In this document: positions 42,723 through 51,484 of the stretch, in pieces
How the letters are laid out: each line of letters begins with the position of its first letter
Position numbering within the stretch: position 1 is the first letter of the stretch
NCBI RefSeq assembly: GCF_008933155.1
Contig: NZ_WBVP01000008.1
Span: forward strand, 62,001-126,000
Origin: Aliivibrio finisterrensis
GTDB taxonomy: Bacteria > Pseudomonadota > Gammaproteobacteria > Enterobacterales > Vibrionaceae
Direction: 5' to 3'
Length of the DNA stretch: 64,000 nt
Translations under genes and position numbers: made by a program
The notes under the pieces: generated by a model
Databases searched by the model: none
Told to the model about the DNA's origin: nothing
The model's input: only the letters and a program-made list of their open reading frames with translations

Positions 42723-42920
42723 TTATAGGCTATCGTAATAGTCACGAATGTGTTGAGTTTCGCGATATCCATCGCCTTTCTTCTCAACGTCTTTTTTATC
42801 CGTTACTGTGCTTGCACTTGCTGTTCCTGAAACGGCAGCAGCTACTGTTCCTGCGGCAGCTGCAGTTGCAAGGCCCTTCAGTAGTGTGCGGCGGTTTAGG
42901 TCCGTATTTTTATTGCTCAT
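42723..42920 (-). CDS. Tat-signal small protein of the formate dehydrogenase operon
   Basis: 65 aa. RRTLLKGLATAAAAGTVAAAVSGTASA is a Tat leader; the rest (TVTDKKDVEKKGDGYRETQHIRDYYDSL) is short and charged. Such proteins occur between the chaperone and fdhA in many vibrios and are thought to be a small partner subunit. The sequence near the end (YRETQHIRDYYDSL) is well conserved in memory. It begins 12 bases before fdhA in the same direction. Confidence 0.88.
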   Translation of the reverse strand: MSNKNTDLNRRTLLKGLATAAAAGTVAAAVSGTASASTVTDKKDVEKKGDGYRETQHIRDYYDSL

Positions 42921-42999
42921 TCAATGCTCCTTTGCTTCCAATGTACTTGGAATGGGCGTTTGTTTTTATGGTTTTAATTCTTTTAAGTCACAACAACTT

Positions 43000-43605
43000 T
43001 TATACTTCTGTGACTTCAATTGCGTTTGGATTTTTTGCAAAGCGCGTTTGTTCTACAATGAAAAACGCCTCTACTAGTTGTGTCACTGATTTGTAGAAAT
43101 CCGCATTTTCAGCGTTATTGATTTGCTCACACAGTGCGACATACCAAGGTTGAATATGGCGATTAAAGAATCGTTGTTGCAGAACTTCTGCATCACTCGC
43201 TTCAATAAGCATCGCCATAACTTCACATAATGCTGATATATGATCTTCAGGCTCTTTTACGTCATCTGCTCGCTCAAAACCTAATTGCATAAGATCTTGG
43301 CGAAGGGCAACTAACGGTTTTTCCATTAAAGCGCCCGCTATGTGCCATGAGCCAAACGGCATCACTTCACCACGGCCAACGCCAATGAATAAATTTTGGT
43401 ATTCGTCTGTTAGGGCTTCTTGATTTGATTCTTGAGCCGCTTTTGAAATAACAGACCATGCTTTACTCATTGCATGATCATCGTTACTTTCTACTTCAAG
43501 CGTACTTAACCAATCAATCACCATTTGATCTGGTGCAATACGAAACAAATGCGCTAATAAACCATAGATTTCTTGTCTTACTTGCTGTTGTTCATTCATG
43601 GTCAT
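43000..43605 (-). CDS. TorD/DmsD-family molybdoenzyme chaperone
   Basis: 201 aa, all-helical. The family motif EYQNLFIGVGRGEVMPFGSWHIAG (near residues 68-91) and EPEDHISALCEVMAML (near 115-130) define the TorD fold. It binds the Tat leader of FdhA and helps load the cofactor before export. It overlaps the iron-sulfur protein by one base (stop/start), so both are co-translated. Confidence 0.92.
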   Translation of the reverse strand: MTMNEQQQVRQEIYGLLAHLFRIAPDQMVIDWLSTLEVESNDDHAMSKAWSVISKAAQESNQEALTDEYQNLFIGVGRGEVMPFGSWHIAGALMEKPLVALRQDLMQLGFERADDVKEPEDHISALCEVMAMLIEASDAEVLQQRFFNRHIQPWYVALCEQINNAENADFYKSVTQLVEAFFIVEQTRFAKNPNAIEVTEV

Positions 43606-45281
43606 TACACCTTTAATTGTTTTTCTGGGTTTGCAGACAGATCAGTAAAGATGTCTTTTACTCGACAATCTTCACACATGTATAGACGGCTAATAGAGGC
43701 TTCATCACTAAAGTGCGGGTTACCCTGTAACTTAATTCTTAGCATTTCAATCATTGATGCTGGAGCGAAAGGCGTTCCACAAGTAATACAACACGCGGCA
43801 TCTTCTTTATGCATGATTTGTGTTTCTTGACGCTGTGTTTGGCTCCAGTTCATTTGCACTTTCATGCTCAATACTTTTTCTGGACACGCGCTGACACAAA
43901 GGCCACATTGAACACAATCTTGCTCAATGAATTTTAATGTTGGTGAATCGGGATCACTATGAAGTGCACGAGTTGGACAAACCGCCACACAACTCATACA
44001 TAAAGTACAGTCTTTCGTTTCACAGCTCACACTGCCATAAGGCGCATGAGAAGGAAGAGATTGAATTTCAGTAATTTCGATATTGTTTGATGTCGCATCA
44101 GCAGCAAGGTGATCTAACGCGCCCATTAAACGTGCACGTTTATTACCCGTTAATGGTTGGTCAATTACTGCTAATGGCGTATCGATAAGCGTCATCTCGT
44201 GTAACGCTTCCATGTAAACCACTTGGATGCGTTGAGGATCTAACTCTAGTTGAGATAAGAAATCCTTTGCGATTTCAACTTCTTGAGTTAATACACGCTG
44301 AATGGTTTCTGGCATTCTACGGCTTGCGATAAACAGAACTTGCGCTGCACCATTAACAAGTGCAGAGAACCAGGTATCAATACCGACAGAAAGAAGCTCA
44401 TCAAGAACTACTGGGATAACATGATCTGGCATGGTTTTTAGTGCCATCACATTAAAGTTTTCATGACGATCACTACAGAAAGCGATAATTGGTGTTTCAC
44501 CACCCTCTTTCTTGTAGTTTGCTAATAGACGGGCTGCGAAGTTTTGTGTTTTCTCCGCTTCTGGCAATGCATAGCTGATGGCTTCAGTCGGGCAAGCCGT
44601 TGCACAGGTACCAACCCCTTGACACAGATATGGGTTAATTTGAATGTGGTGGCCTGTTTGCTCAGAGCCTTCACTGGTTAGTGCGCCAGCAGGACAAGCA
44701 TCAACACAACGCTCACACCCTTTTACGCCACGTGAACTGTGTGCACATAACTCTGGATTTAAGCGAAAGTATTTTGGTTTATCAAACGTACCAACAAGCG
44801 CTGGTAATTCATCAAGCACTTGTGCAAGCGTTGGGTAACCACGACCTACAGGATAGTAACCCGGTACTGGCACTTGCTCTGACATTACGCTGTCTAGTTT
44901 CATGTCTAACACAAGATCGAATGCAGCGGCGCCAATGGTTGCTTTTGCAAGATTAACGCGTTCACCATTTAGCGTACACTCAACATCAAATGCGCCTAAA
45001 AAGCCTTTGATGCTTAGATCTTTAGCGTGGTAAACCGTTTTTTCAGTCTTCTTATCGTGTGCATCAGATTCGGTTGATACCAGTGTGATGCTGTTCAGCT
45101 CTGAGAACTGCTCGGCAACATCAACAATAATGCTAGTAGGTCCAATGATGATCAAGTTACCACGGCTTTCGTAGCTCACCGTTGGTGGGATTAAGTTGTT
45201 TAACTCAACGGTTTGCGCAATAGCGAACTGACGCGCTTTGGCATTCGTTGTTTCAGATTGTGCTAAAAATTGGGTTAACAT
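43605..45281 (-). CDS. Multi-cluster 4Fe-4S protein of the formate dehydrogenase operon
   Basis: 558 aa from the ATG at 45281 (AGGTGA before it); the in-frame ATG at 45305 is less likely. Four ferredoxin-type motifs: CERCVDACPAGAL, CQGVGTCATACPTEAI, CTLCMSCVAVCPTRAL and CVQCGLCVSACPEKVL, plus later CCITCG and CEDCR. The middle 180 residues resemble a HdrA/NapF-like Cys-poor domain. It is the first gene of the operon and faces a sigma-54 promoter. Electron transfer to or from the formate enzyme or to assembly is likely; the exact job is unknown. Confidence 0.82.
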   Translation of the reverse strand: MLTQFLAQSETTNAKARQFAIAQTVELNNLIPPTVSYESRGNLIIIGPTSIIVDVAEQFSELNSITLVSTESDAHDKKTEKTVYHAKDLSIKGFLGAFDVECTLNGERVNLAKATIGAAAFDLVLDMKLDSVMSEQVPVPGYYPVGRGYPTLAQVLDELPALVGTFDKPKYFRLNPELCAHSSRGVKGCERCVDACPAGALTSEGSEQTGHHIQINPYLCQGVGTCATACPTEAISYALPEAEKTQNFAARLLANYKKEGGETPIIAFCSDRHENFNVMALKTMPDHVIPVVLDELLSVGIDTWFSALVNGAAQVLFIASRRMPETIQRVLTQEVEIAKDFLSQLELDPQRIQVVYMEALHEMTLIDTPLAVIDQPLTGNKRARLMGALDHLAADATSNNIEITEIQSLPSHAPYGSVSCETKDCTLCMSCVAVCPTRALHSDPDSPTLKFIEQDCVQCGLCVSACPEKVLSMKVQMNWSQTQRQETQIMHKEDAACCITCGTPFAPASMIEMLRIKLQGNPHFSDEASISRLYMCEDCRVKDIFTDLSANPEKQLKV

Positions 45282-45345
45282 TGCTTCACCTATTCTTGAC
45301 CCCATTTGGGCCTATTCAGTTCTAAGACTGGTTTCTAGGTGCTAT

Positions 45346-45364
45346 ATCGCAATAACCGTACCAA
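45346..45364 (-). promoter_or_regulatory. Sigma-54 (-24/-12) promoter of the formate dehydrogenase operon
   Basis: On the minus strand TTGGTACGGTTATTGCGAT matches the RpoN consensus: TTGG.AC, then TTGC, with GG and GC exactly 10 bases apart. It lies about 65 bp before the first gene of the operon. Confidence 0.8.
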
Positions 45365-45442
45365 CTTAATGGGTAATAATTAGAAATATTAATTGGGTAA
45401 AATGCGGTATTTTTAGACTATTTGGCAGGCGGTGTTTTTTGT

Positions 45443-45479
45443 CGGGACATTTTGTCTCACCTTGGTTCAAAATGTCCCG
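45443..45479. promoter_or_regulatory. Perfect 12-bp inverted repeat, probable activator site for the sigma-54 promoter
   Basis: CGGGACATTTTG and CAAAATGTCCCG with a 13-base spacer. It is about 100 bp upstream of the -24 element, the place where an enhancer-binding protein would sit. As each arm also gives a GGGACATTTTGTCTC-type half palindrome, two dimers could bind. No terminator T tract is present on the minus strand, so an operator is more likely than a terminator. Confidence 0.65.
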
Positions 45480-45484
45480 ATTGT

Positions 45485-46054
45485 TTAAATGGTCTTTTTT
45501 GTCTCACTTGAGGCTTTTTCGTCGCCAGTAACGTATTGATATTCATTATCATTACTATTTATTGCTTCATTTTTAACGGTTAATTCTTGTTGTTCTGATG
45601 CTTCTTTTGATAATGATTCTGATAATTCCTCTGCCACTGACTCTTGCTCGATCTCGCCTTCTTCTTCAACTGGCTCTACCATCCAATCTCTTAATTTGGC
45701 TGCGGTTTCACTATCCAGCTTTGGTGGTGTTGAGTAGTTTGGCTCATCTTCCATTGCAAATTCAGGATTAAAAAACATCTTACGCAATGCGGCTTTTTTC
45801 AGGTTTTTATCTACCCCTGTTGCCATAAATTGGCTGACATTGCTGGTTCCTGTAATTTCACCCAGATCGGCCTCGGTAGGCAGATCGATCTCAGGCGTTA
45901 CTTCTGATTCTTCTAGGATTGATGTTGTTTCAACATCCTCGACAGAGGCTTCAATAACAGGTGTTGACGATGCTTGAATAGGCTCATCACTGACCTCTTC
46001 ACCTTGTTTTACCTTCTGTTTTCTCAGTGCCCATCTACTTAGGAAGTTGCTCAC
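45485..46054 (-). CDS. DUF3306 protein of the formate dehydrogenase locus
   Basis: 189 aa if it starts at the GTG at 46054 (GGGGCG before it), or 194 aa from 46069; both are GTG starts. SNFLSRWALRKQKVKQGE at the N-terminus and the later GVDKNLKKAALRKMFFNPEF mark the DUF3306 family, which always accompanies DUF3305 and fdhD in vibrios. The protein is acidic, low in hydrophobic residues, and the C-terminal third is Glu/Ser-rich and probably disordered. Role in the formate enzyme is unknown, perhaps in cofactor or export steps. Confidence 0.85.
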   Translation of the reverse strand: MSNFLSRWALRKQKVKQGEEVSDEPIQASSTPVIEASVEDVETTSILEESEVTPEIDLPTEADLGEITGTSNVSQFMATGVDKNLKKAALRKMFFNPEFAMEDEPNYSTPPKLDSETAAKLRDWMVEPVEEEGEIEQESVAEELSESLSKEASEQQELTVKNEAINSNDNEYQYVTGDEKASSETKKTI

Positions 46055-46496
46055 TTGCGCGCCCCGCACCTTTACGTTTCTTTCTACGAACTTCTATCAG
46101 TTCACCGTTTTTGCCGATAAAAGCTTCTAACCATGCTTGTACTGGTAGTGGCATTCCAATGGATAACACAACGTAATCACCATCCATGTATTGCCCTATC
46201 AAGCTTTGTGAAGCAGTAATCATCACTGGGATGAGTACGTCATTATCATTTTCAAAGGCAAAAAATAGTTTTGGATCTTGAGAGCTTAAGTTAAAACGGT
46301 AATCAGTTCGTTCATCTAAGAATATTTCTAGCTCACGCTCAAACAAGATGCCATTGCTTTGTGCTGCTTGTGTTTTTGACTCATAAAGATGAACGTCACC
46401 AATGCGCCATGATGGTGCGCTCCAACGCCCTACTTGTTTGATTTCTTCAATCACTTCAAACTGAAGTGGCCATTGGTTTTCTGTCTTTTTACCCAC
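46035..46496 (-). CDS. DUF3305 protein of the formate dehydrogenase locus
   Basis: 153 aa. The DUF3305 signature is QLGRWSAPSWRIGDVHLYES-like (VGRWSAPSWRIGDVHLYES, near residues 22-40) and the middle DERTDYRFNLSSQDPKLFF. The C-terminus is basic (RRKKRKGAG). The 3' end overlaps the DUF3306 start, so the two are co-translated. The gene is divergent from fdhD with about 130 bases between, which must hold both promoters. Confidence 0.85.
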   Translation of the reverse strand: MGKKTENQWPLQFEVIEEIKQVGRWSAPSWRIGDVHLYESKTQAAQSNGILFERELEIFLDERTDYRFNLSSQDPKLFFAFENDNDVLIPVMITASQSLIGQYMDGDYVVLSIGMPLPVQAWLEAFIGKNGELIEVRRKKRKGAGRASEQLPK

Positions 46497-46548
46497 AAGT
46501 CACCTACGTTATGTCGATTATAATTACCTAAATTAAAGCAAACCTTAT

Positions 46549-46582
46549 ACCAACTCCTTTCATTTTATTAAGAGTGGTATAG
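46549..46582. promoter_or_regulatory. Imperfect palindrome between DUF3305 and fdhD
   Basis: TATACCAACTCC and AAGAGTGGTATA pair imperfectly. It may be an operator for the divergent genes or a minimal relic of the TATACCAAT-ended repeat family. Confidence 0.3.
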
Positions 46583-46629
46583 TATTTGCCTATTTTATCA
46601 AGTCTTTATTAATTTTTTGGAGCGTTGCT

Positions 46630-47472
46630 GTGAATCAACCATCACCAACAATAATTACAACAGGTGCTGTACCAAGCCAAACCATCTCTGTGGATGTGTA
46701 TGACGAATATGGCGAAAAACTGACAAAAGAGATCGCTTGCGAACAACCTTTAACCGTTATGTTGAATTGGCAAGAAGTGGTAACGTTAATGACGCTTGGT
46801 GCTCGCCCTGCGGAGTTAGTTTTAGGCTACTTAAAAAACCAGCATTTTGTTACCGATGCTTCTCTTTTAGAATCCGTCATTATTGATTGGGAAACTAAAA
46901 CAGCGGCGGTAAATACCAAAGAAACCACTGAACATGTAAAAGAAAACCTAAAGAAGAAGACGGTTACTTCTGGTTGCGGTCAAGGCACCATGTATGGCAA
47001 CGTAATGAAGCAGCTTGAAAACTATCAAGTACCACAAGTGACGATTAACCAATCTGATCTTTATCAATCGTTAGAAGCGCTGACTTATCACAATGACACC
47101 TATAAAGCGGCTGGCGCGGTTCATGGTTGTGCGGTGTGCAAAGACAATAAAGTGCTTTCATTTGTGGAAGATGTCGGTCGCCATAATGCGGTAGATACCT
47201 TAGCGGGTGAGTTATGGCTCAAACAAGAAAATGGTGATGACAAACTGTTTTACACTACGGGCCGTTTAACCTCAGAAATGGTCATTAAAGTTGCTCAAAT
47301 GGGCATTCCCGTTTTACTTTCTCGCTCAGGCGTAACGCAAATGGGCTTAGATTTGGCGCAGAAATTTGGCATTACGATTATTGCTCGCGCTAAAGGTAAA
47401 CGCTTCCAAGTATTTGCTGGCCATGAAAAAATCAATTTTGACGTGAAAGGCGAAGCTGCGCTTGGGGACTAA
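46630..47472 (+). CDS. fdhD: Formate dehydrogenase accessory sulfurtransferase FdhD
   Basis: 280 aa from a GTG at 46630 with TTGGAG before it. FdhD passes sulfur from a cysteine desulfurase to the molybdenum cofactor of formate dehydrogenase, and is needed for its activity. The CxxC pair of the family is present in VHGCAVCKDNKVLSFVEDVGRHNAVDT. The nucleotide-like binding region FYTTGRLTSEMVIKVAQMGIPVLLSRSG follows. It is divergent from the DUF3305/DUF3306 and fdh genes, so formate metabolism is concentrated here. Confidence 0.93.
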   Translation: MNQPSPTIITTGAVPSQTISVDVYDEYGEKLTKEIACEQPLTVMLNWQEVVTLMTLGARPAELVLGYLKNQHFVTDASLLESVIIDWETKTAAVNTKETTEHVKENLKKKTVTSGCGQGTMYGNVMKQLENYQVPQVTINQSDLYQSLEALTYHNDTYKAAGAVHGCAVCKDNKVLSFVEDVGRHNAVDTLAGELWLKQENGDDKLFYTTGRLTSEMVIKVAQMGIPVLLSRSGVTQMGLDLAQKFGITIIARAKGKRFQVFAGHEKINFDVKGEAALGD

Positions 47473-47475
47473 TAT

Positions 47476-47498
47476 TTAGGGGCTAGGTTCTAGCCCCT
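47476..47498 (+). terminator. Hairpin after fdhD
   Basis: GGGGCTAG and CTAGCCCC pair perfectly, but the T tract is weak. It lies between the convergent fdhD and HD-GYP genes. Confidence 0.5.
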
Positions 47499-47506
47499 GC
47501 TTCTAC

Positions 47507-49750
47507 CTACTGATTATTCTCAAAAATAGTTCTAAACTCTTCATGATTATGTAAAAACAGATCTACAATCATAGGATCAAAAGAGACACCTCTTTCCTCG
47601 GCAATAATCTCTATTGCAACCTCATGAGTGAACCCTTCTTTATAAACCCGTTTTTGTCTTAGTGCATCATACACATCAACAATAGTCACGATTCTTGCTT
47701 CAATTGGAATATCTTCACCAGCTAAGTTTAAATACCCTTTTCCGTTCCATTTTTCATGATGGTAAAGCACGATATTTTTGGTTATAGAACTTAATTCTGT
47801 ATTCTTTATGATCTCATAGCCAATGTTAACGTGTTGCTTCATCACATCGAATTCATCAGGATCAAGTTTACCTGGTTTCTTTAATATGTAATGAGGGATA
47901 CCAATTTTGCCGATATCATGCAGCGAAGCAATCATACGGATATCCTCAACAAATGCTTTTGGCATCTTCAAAAGGTTTGATAAGTGCTCAGAATAAATAT
48001 TTATCCGTTTATTGTGCTCACTGGTCTCTTCATCACTGTACAAAGACGCCATCTCTAATGAACCAATCAAGGACTCGTTCATAGTTAACAGTCGGTGCTG
48101 TGTTTTTTTCGCAAGAAAATCTCGAATAAGTAAAAGAGCGATAATGAGTATGCAAACACTCAAAATACTGATTAATGCCCATAAATCATTTCTTTGGTAT
48201 TTTTCATTTTTATTAATATAGATATTTTTAATTAACCGTTCATTATCTGAACTTATCGATATAAGATTAATCGCGTTAAACAATGCCTTATGCTCTTTTT
48301 TTACAGCGATATAGACAGAAGCTTTTTCTGTTAATGTACCTGCTATTTTTAGATCGAACATATCATAATTAATTGTGTGATTAAGCAATAATCGTTGATC
48401 CCCAAAGGCGTAATCGACGATCCCATCATCTACGGCTTTGATAATTTCATCAAAAGTATCAAAAAATACCATTTTTATATTTAACGTATTATTTTTTACA
48501 TAATCATAGTAATAGGCGTCTTTTAACATCCCAACGGTTGAGTAGTTAACATCCCCAATCTCTGAAATGAAGTTTCCTTCTAACTTATTAAAAACTGATA
48601 GCTCAAAGGTATAATATGGCTTAGTTAAGAAGTAGTTGTCTGTTATGCACTTATTATTATACACCGACAATAAAACATCATACTCGTTGCACTCTCCGAT
48701 TACTGGTTCAATAAACGTCACAACATCTTTAAATATTAATTTAATACTGTCGAAAAGTGTTGGGGCTATTCCATGATATTCATTATTAACATAGTAACTG
48801 GCAGGAAACTCATTAACACCATACCCAACACTAACCGTTAAGCCTTTAAGCTCTTCGCTCTTTTTAAATAAATAGATGAAGTAATCTTCGCGAGATTTTA
48901 TAACCATCTCTTTTACTTCTTTTGACTCTAGTTCAGTAAAATATTTGATTAAGATGCTGTTGAGTTCAATGTAATCCTTTGAGATTGCAAATGACGTATA
49001 TAAGTTCTCTAACCGAGGTAAATTAAGAGTCGGATACGCTTTGTCTGTGATCACCTGTGTATCAGCAACAAAGGCATCAATCTCTCCTGCATTGAGTGCT
49101 GCAACTAATTCACTTAGCGTATTAAATTTAACCGGAATATAATCTATTTCGTCAGCGTATTGATTTACAAAGTTAGTGGTAGAGTACCAATCATCAATAA
49201 GACCTACTTTCTTATTATTCAAACTAACTAGATCTTCAATAATTGAGGTATCTCTAAAGAATACTTTTGTACTAACTCGATATAGTGTAGGGACAAAAAA
49301 GTAGCTTTCACGTCTCTCTTTTGTATTCGCAAAATCAAAATACACACCAGAATCTAAATTACTAAACTTGTCATGTAATACATCGATATCTTCCACTTGC
49401 ACGGTAAATTTTGTATTTAATTTTTTATTAATATCCGCTACTAAATAGCTGTATAACCCTTTTTGAACGCCATTTTCAATAAAGAAAAGTCTTGAATCAT
49501 AATTATCATTATAAAATGTAAAGTTTTTATTATTTTTAAGCCATTCACTTTCGTCTTTGGTTAGTTCAAGCGACCATGAAAGTGAGGAATATAAACACAA
49601 AAAACACAAGAAAATCTGCTTCAATCTAGCGTTACCACCAACTATTTTAATTGTATTTAAACAAGGAGACATGTTAACAAATTGTACTGATAATGTATAA
49701 TTCAATTTGTTCATCTTCCCAATCAACATATTCTCTCTACGCTTTGTCAT
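47507..49750 (-). CDS. HD-GYP cyclic di-GMP phosphodiesterase-like sensor with tandem periplasmic binding domains
   Basis: 747 aa from 49750; shorter starts (ATG at 49729 or 49672) are possible. The N-terminal signal segment (near 42-58) is followed by two periplasmic solute-binding (SBP_bac_3) domains, about 62-290 and 300-525. A membrane helix at about 527-550 leads to the HD-GYP domain (560-735): SLHDIGKIGIPHYILKKPGKL and VLYHHEKWNGKGYLNLAGEDIP. The latter has GYL where GYP is usual, so activity should be tested. It likely senses a small molecule in the periplasm and alters cyclic di-GMP. It overlaps the next gene by 14 bases. Confidence 0.85.
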   Translation of the reverse strand: MTKRRENMLIGKMNKLNYTLSVQFVNMSPCLNTIKIVGGNARLKQIFLCFLCLYSSLSWSLELTKDESEWLKNNKNFTFYNDNYDSRLFFIENGVQKGLYSYLVADINKKLNTKFTVQVEDIDVLHDKFSNLDSGVYFDFANTKERRESYFFVPTLYRVSTKVFFRDTSIIEDLVSLNNKKVGLIDDWYSTTNFVNQYADEIDYIPVKFNTLSELVAALNAGEIDAFVADTQVITDKAYPTLNLPRLENLYTSFAISKDYIELNSILIKYFTELESKEVKEMVIKSREDYFIYLFKKSEELKGLTVSVGYGVNEFPASYYVNNEYHGIAPTLFDSIKLIFKDVVTFIEPVIGECNEYDVLLSVYNNKCITDNYFLTKPYYTFELSVFNKLEGNFISEIGDVNYSTVGMLKDAYYYDYVKNNTLNIKMVFFDTFDEIIKAVDDGIVDYAFGDQRLLLNHTINYDMFDLKIAGTLTEKASVYIAVKKEHKALFNAINLISISSDNERLIKNIYINKNEKYQRNDLWALISILSVCILIIALLLIRDFLAKKTQHRLLTMNESLIGSLEMASLYSDEETSEHNKRINIYSEHLSNLLKMPKAFVEDIRMIASLHDIGKIGIPHYILKKPGKLDPDEFDVMKQHVNIGYEIIKNTELSSITKNIVLYHHEKWNGKGYLNLAGEDIPIEARIVTIVDVYDALRQKRVYKEGFTHEVAIEIIAEERGVSFDPMIVDLFLHNHEEFRTIFENNQ

Positions 49751-50876
49751 TAAATTCTTTTTGAAACTTTAATACTTTTTCAAGATAACGACGCGCTTCT
49801 GCCTTAGGGTGTTTATTGGTTAATGCCCAATATAGCTGTTCTGGTTTTAAACTGTTGATTTCACCAATAGCTTTAGTTTTGCTTGTATCAAACGTAGAAA
49901 ATACCCCACCAGAACCTCCATTATAAGCAGATATCATACTGTAATGCTTATTGGTTGCGTGTTTGATATCTCGTAAGTATCTATTTTTCAGGATATAAAA
50001 ATACGCTGTGCCTGTATCAATGTTATTCGCAGGATTGAACAAGTACTCTTTTGTTGGGATACCTGATTTATTTTTAACTAGTTTAAACACATCTGCCCCT
50101 GCCGTTTTTGGGATAACCTGCATTAAACCATAGGCCCCAGCATGGCTTACAGCATAAGGGTTAAAACTACTTTCGGTCTGGATAATGGCGTAAATTAAAT
50201 CGATTGATATTCCGTAGTCTTTCGATGCTTTTTTGATCAAATCTGCATATTGAAATTCACGCTGTTCCAAATGGCCGTCTACCATTGAGATCTCAACGTA
50301 ATACGCTTTACCATTTTTGATGGTTTTCGTTTTAAGTTTATTTTCAATTAAATAATCTGCGTATTGCCCTGCTCGCCAAGGCCATTCAATGTCTTTATTT
50401 TCTTGATCTTTAATTTGGCCCAGTAAAAATGGGCGGCCACGCAACGGAATCGATTTATCACTGAATAAATCCACATGCGATGGATCTGCAGGCATTAAAA
50501 CTGTACCTATAATGGCTTTTTTGAGTACCTCTTTAGGTTGATATTGAGAAATAGTCGATACATAGATCTTACCTTTATCAAAATCAATATGTGCGCGAGT
50601 ACGATAACCATCAAGATACTTTACGTAACGGTGCTTACCAGCTTCAAGAAACTCTTTGTCACCCCATTTATTATGAACTTGATTAGCAAGATTTTCTAAT
50701 TGCTCTTCGACCGACTGGGTTGGTTTTGATGAGGCGGGCTGCCATGTATTTGGTTTTGATACACCACCACTACAATCGCATGATTCTGAATTTGATTGAT
50801 TGTAATTACCATCAAAAATTGGAGTACAAGAAGTCGTGACTAAAGAAATAACAAGGGCAAGTAATGCGTTTTTCAT
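49737..50876 (-). CDS. MltC-like membrane-bound lytic transglycosylase
   Basis: 379 aa. Lipobox LVTTSC at residue 16-17 makes it a lipoprotein. The N-terminal domain (about 50-200, AGKHRYVKYLDGYRTRAHIDFDKGKIYV) matches MltC's DUF3393, and the C-terminal lysozyme-like domain has the catalytic Glu in IQTESSFNPYAVSHAGAYGLMQVIPKTAG. Cuts peptidoglycan. It overlaps the HD-GYP gene by 14 bases, so a joint regulation by cyclic di-GMP of wall turnover is possible. The ordinary housekeeping mltC may also be elsewhere in the genome. Confidence 0.88.
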   Translation of the reverse strand: MKNALLALVISLVTTSCTPIFDGNYNQSNSESCDCSGGVSKPNTWQPASSKPTQSVEEQLENLANQVHNKWGDKEFLEAGKHRYVKYLDGYRTRAHIDFDKGKIYVSTISQYQPKEVLKKAIIGTVLMPADPSHVDLFSDKSIPLRGRPFLLGQIKDQENKDIEWPWRAGQYADYLIENKLKTKTIKNGKAYYVEISMVDGHLEQREFQYADLIKKASKDYGISIDLIYAIIQTESSFNPYAVSHAGAYGLMQVIPKTAGADVFKLVKNKSGIPTKEYLFNPANNIDTGTAYFYILKNRYLRDIKHATNKHYSMISAYNGGSGGVFSTFDTSKTKAIGEINSLKPEQLYWALTNKHPKAEARRYLEKVLKFQKEFNDKA

Positions 50877-51074
50877 TTATATCCTAAAAAGTGTATTCGT
50901 CTTTATTTTCAATACACTGGAATAGTTCACACATAGTGTGTTAGCCGATAAGGAGGCGTATTCTACACCTTGTTTTACTTTTGGGAATAGTTAATGAAAG
51001 ATGTTTATAAAATATTTTATAAGCAGTTGCCTTAACGTCATTTTTGAACCAATATCACATTTTTTTGACGCAAA

Positions 51075-51098
51075 AAAACCGTCAAAAAAGACGATTTT
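51075..51098 (-). terminator. Terminator after the small secreted protein gene
   Basis: On the minus strand, ATCGTC, a T-rich loop, GACGGT and a run of T. A weak to fair terminator. The rest of the gap 50877-51074 holds no other feature that I could assign. Confidence 0.55.
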
Positions 51099-51124
51099 CT
51101 ACGTATATTTAAAATATTACGTAG

Positions 51125-51361
51125 TTATTTGATTCGTATATCTAGCTCACTGAGTAAAGAAGGAAAACCCCATTCATTTTCATTATCAATAACAATTTCT
51201 TTGGTAAGGTATGCAGTCATGTGCTTGCTGACCGAACCGATATCAAAAACTGTTTTATTATCTTGTATTGAAAAATAACTTGAAAAATCAAATTCTTTTG
51301 CGGGTAAGGTTGAAGAAAACAACAGAGGTAACACAAGGAGTGTAAATCTAGATTTATTCAT
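51125..51361 (-). CDS. Small exported protein, 78 aa
   Basis: Starts at the ATG at 51361 (GAGG before it), giving a signal peptide MNKSRFTLLVLPLLFSSTLPA with a cut near residue 21. The mature 57 residues (KEFDFSSYFSIQDNKTVFD and EWGFPSLLSELDIRIK) are acidic and have no Cys. Unknown function; likely periplasmic or secreted. It stands alone, with its own terminator. Confidence 0.6.
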   Translation of the reverse strand: MNKSRFTLLVLPLLFSSTLPAKEFDFSSYFSIQDNKTVFDIGSVSKHMTAYLTKEIVIDNENEWGFPSLLSELDIRIK

Positions 51362-51484
51362 GGAAGTCCTCGACAAAACTCATTATATGAATTTTATAGA
51401 ATACTCCCATTCCAATTTTATTCTGCTTAGATCGTAAATAGTACGATACAGTTATTGCTATCATGTAATGATAGTTTTAATTGA

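Noticed and set aside
45443-45479. Inverted repeat as an intrinsic terminator of DUF3306
   Set aside because: On the minus strand the stem is followed by A, not T; the position upstream of a sigma-54 promoter favours an operator.
45443-45479. FhlA binding site of E. coli type
   Set aside because: The recalled E. coli FhlA site (CATTTCGTACGAAATG) does not match; the regulator is left open.
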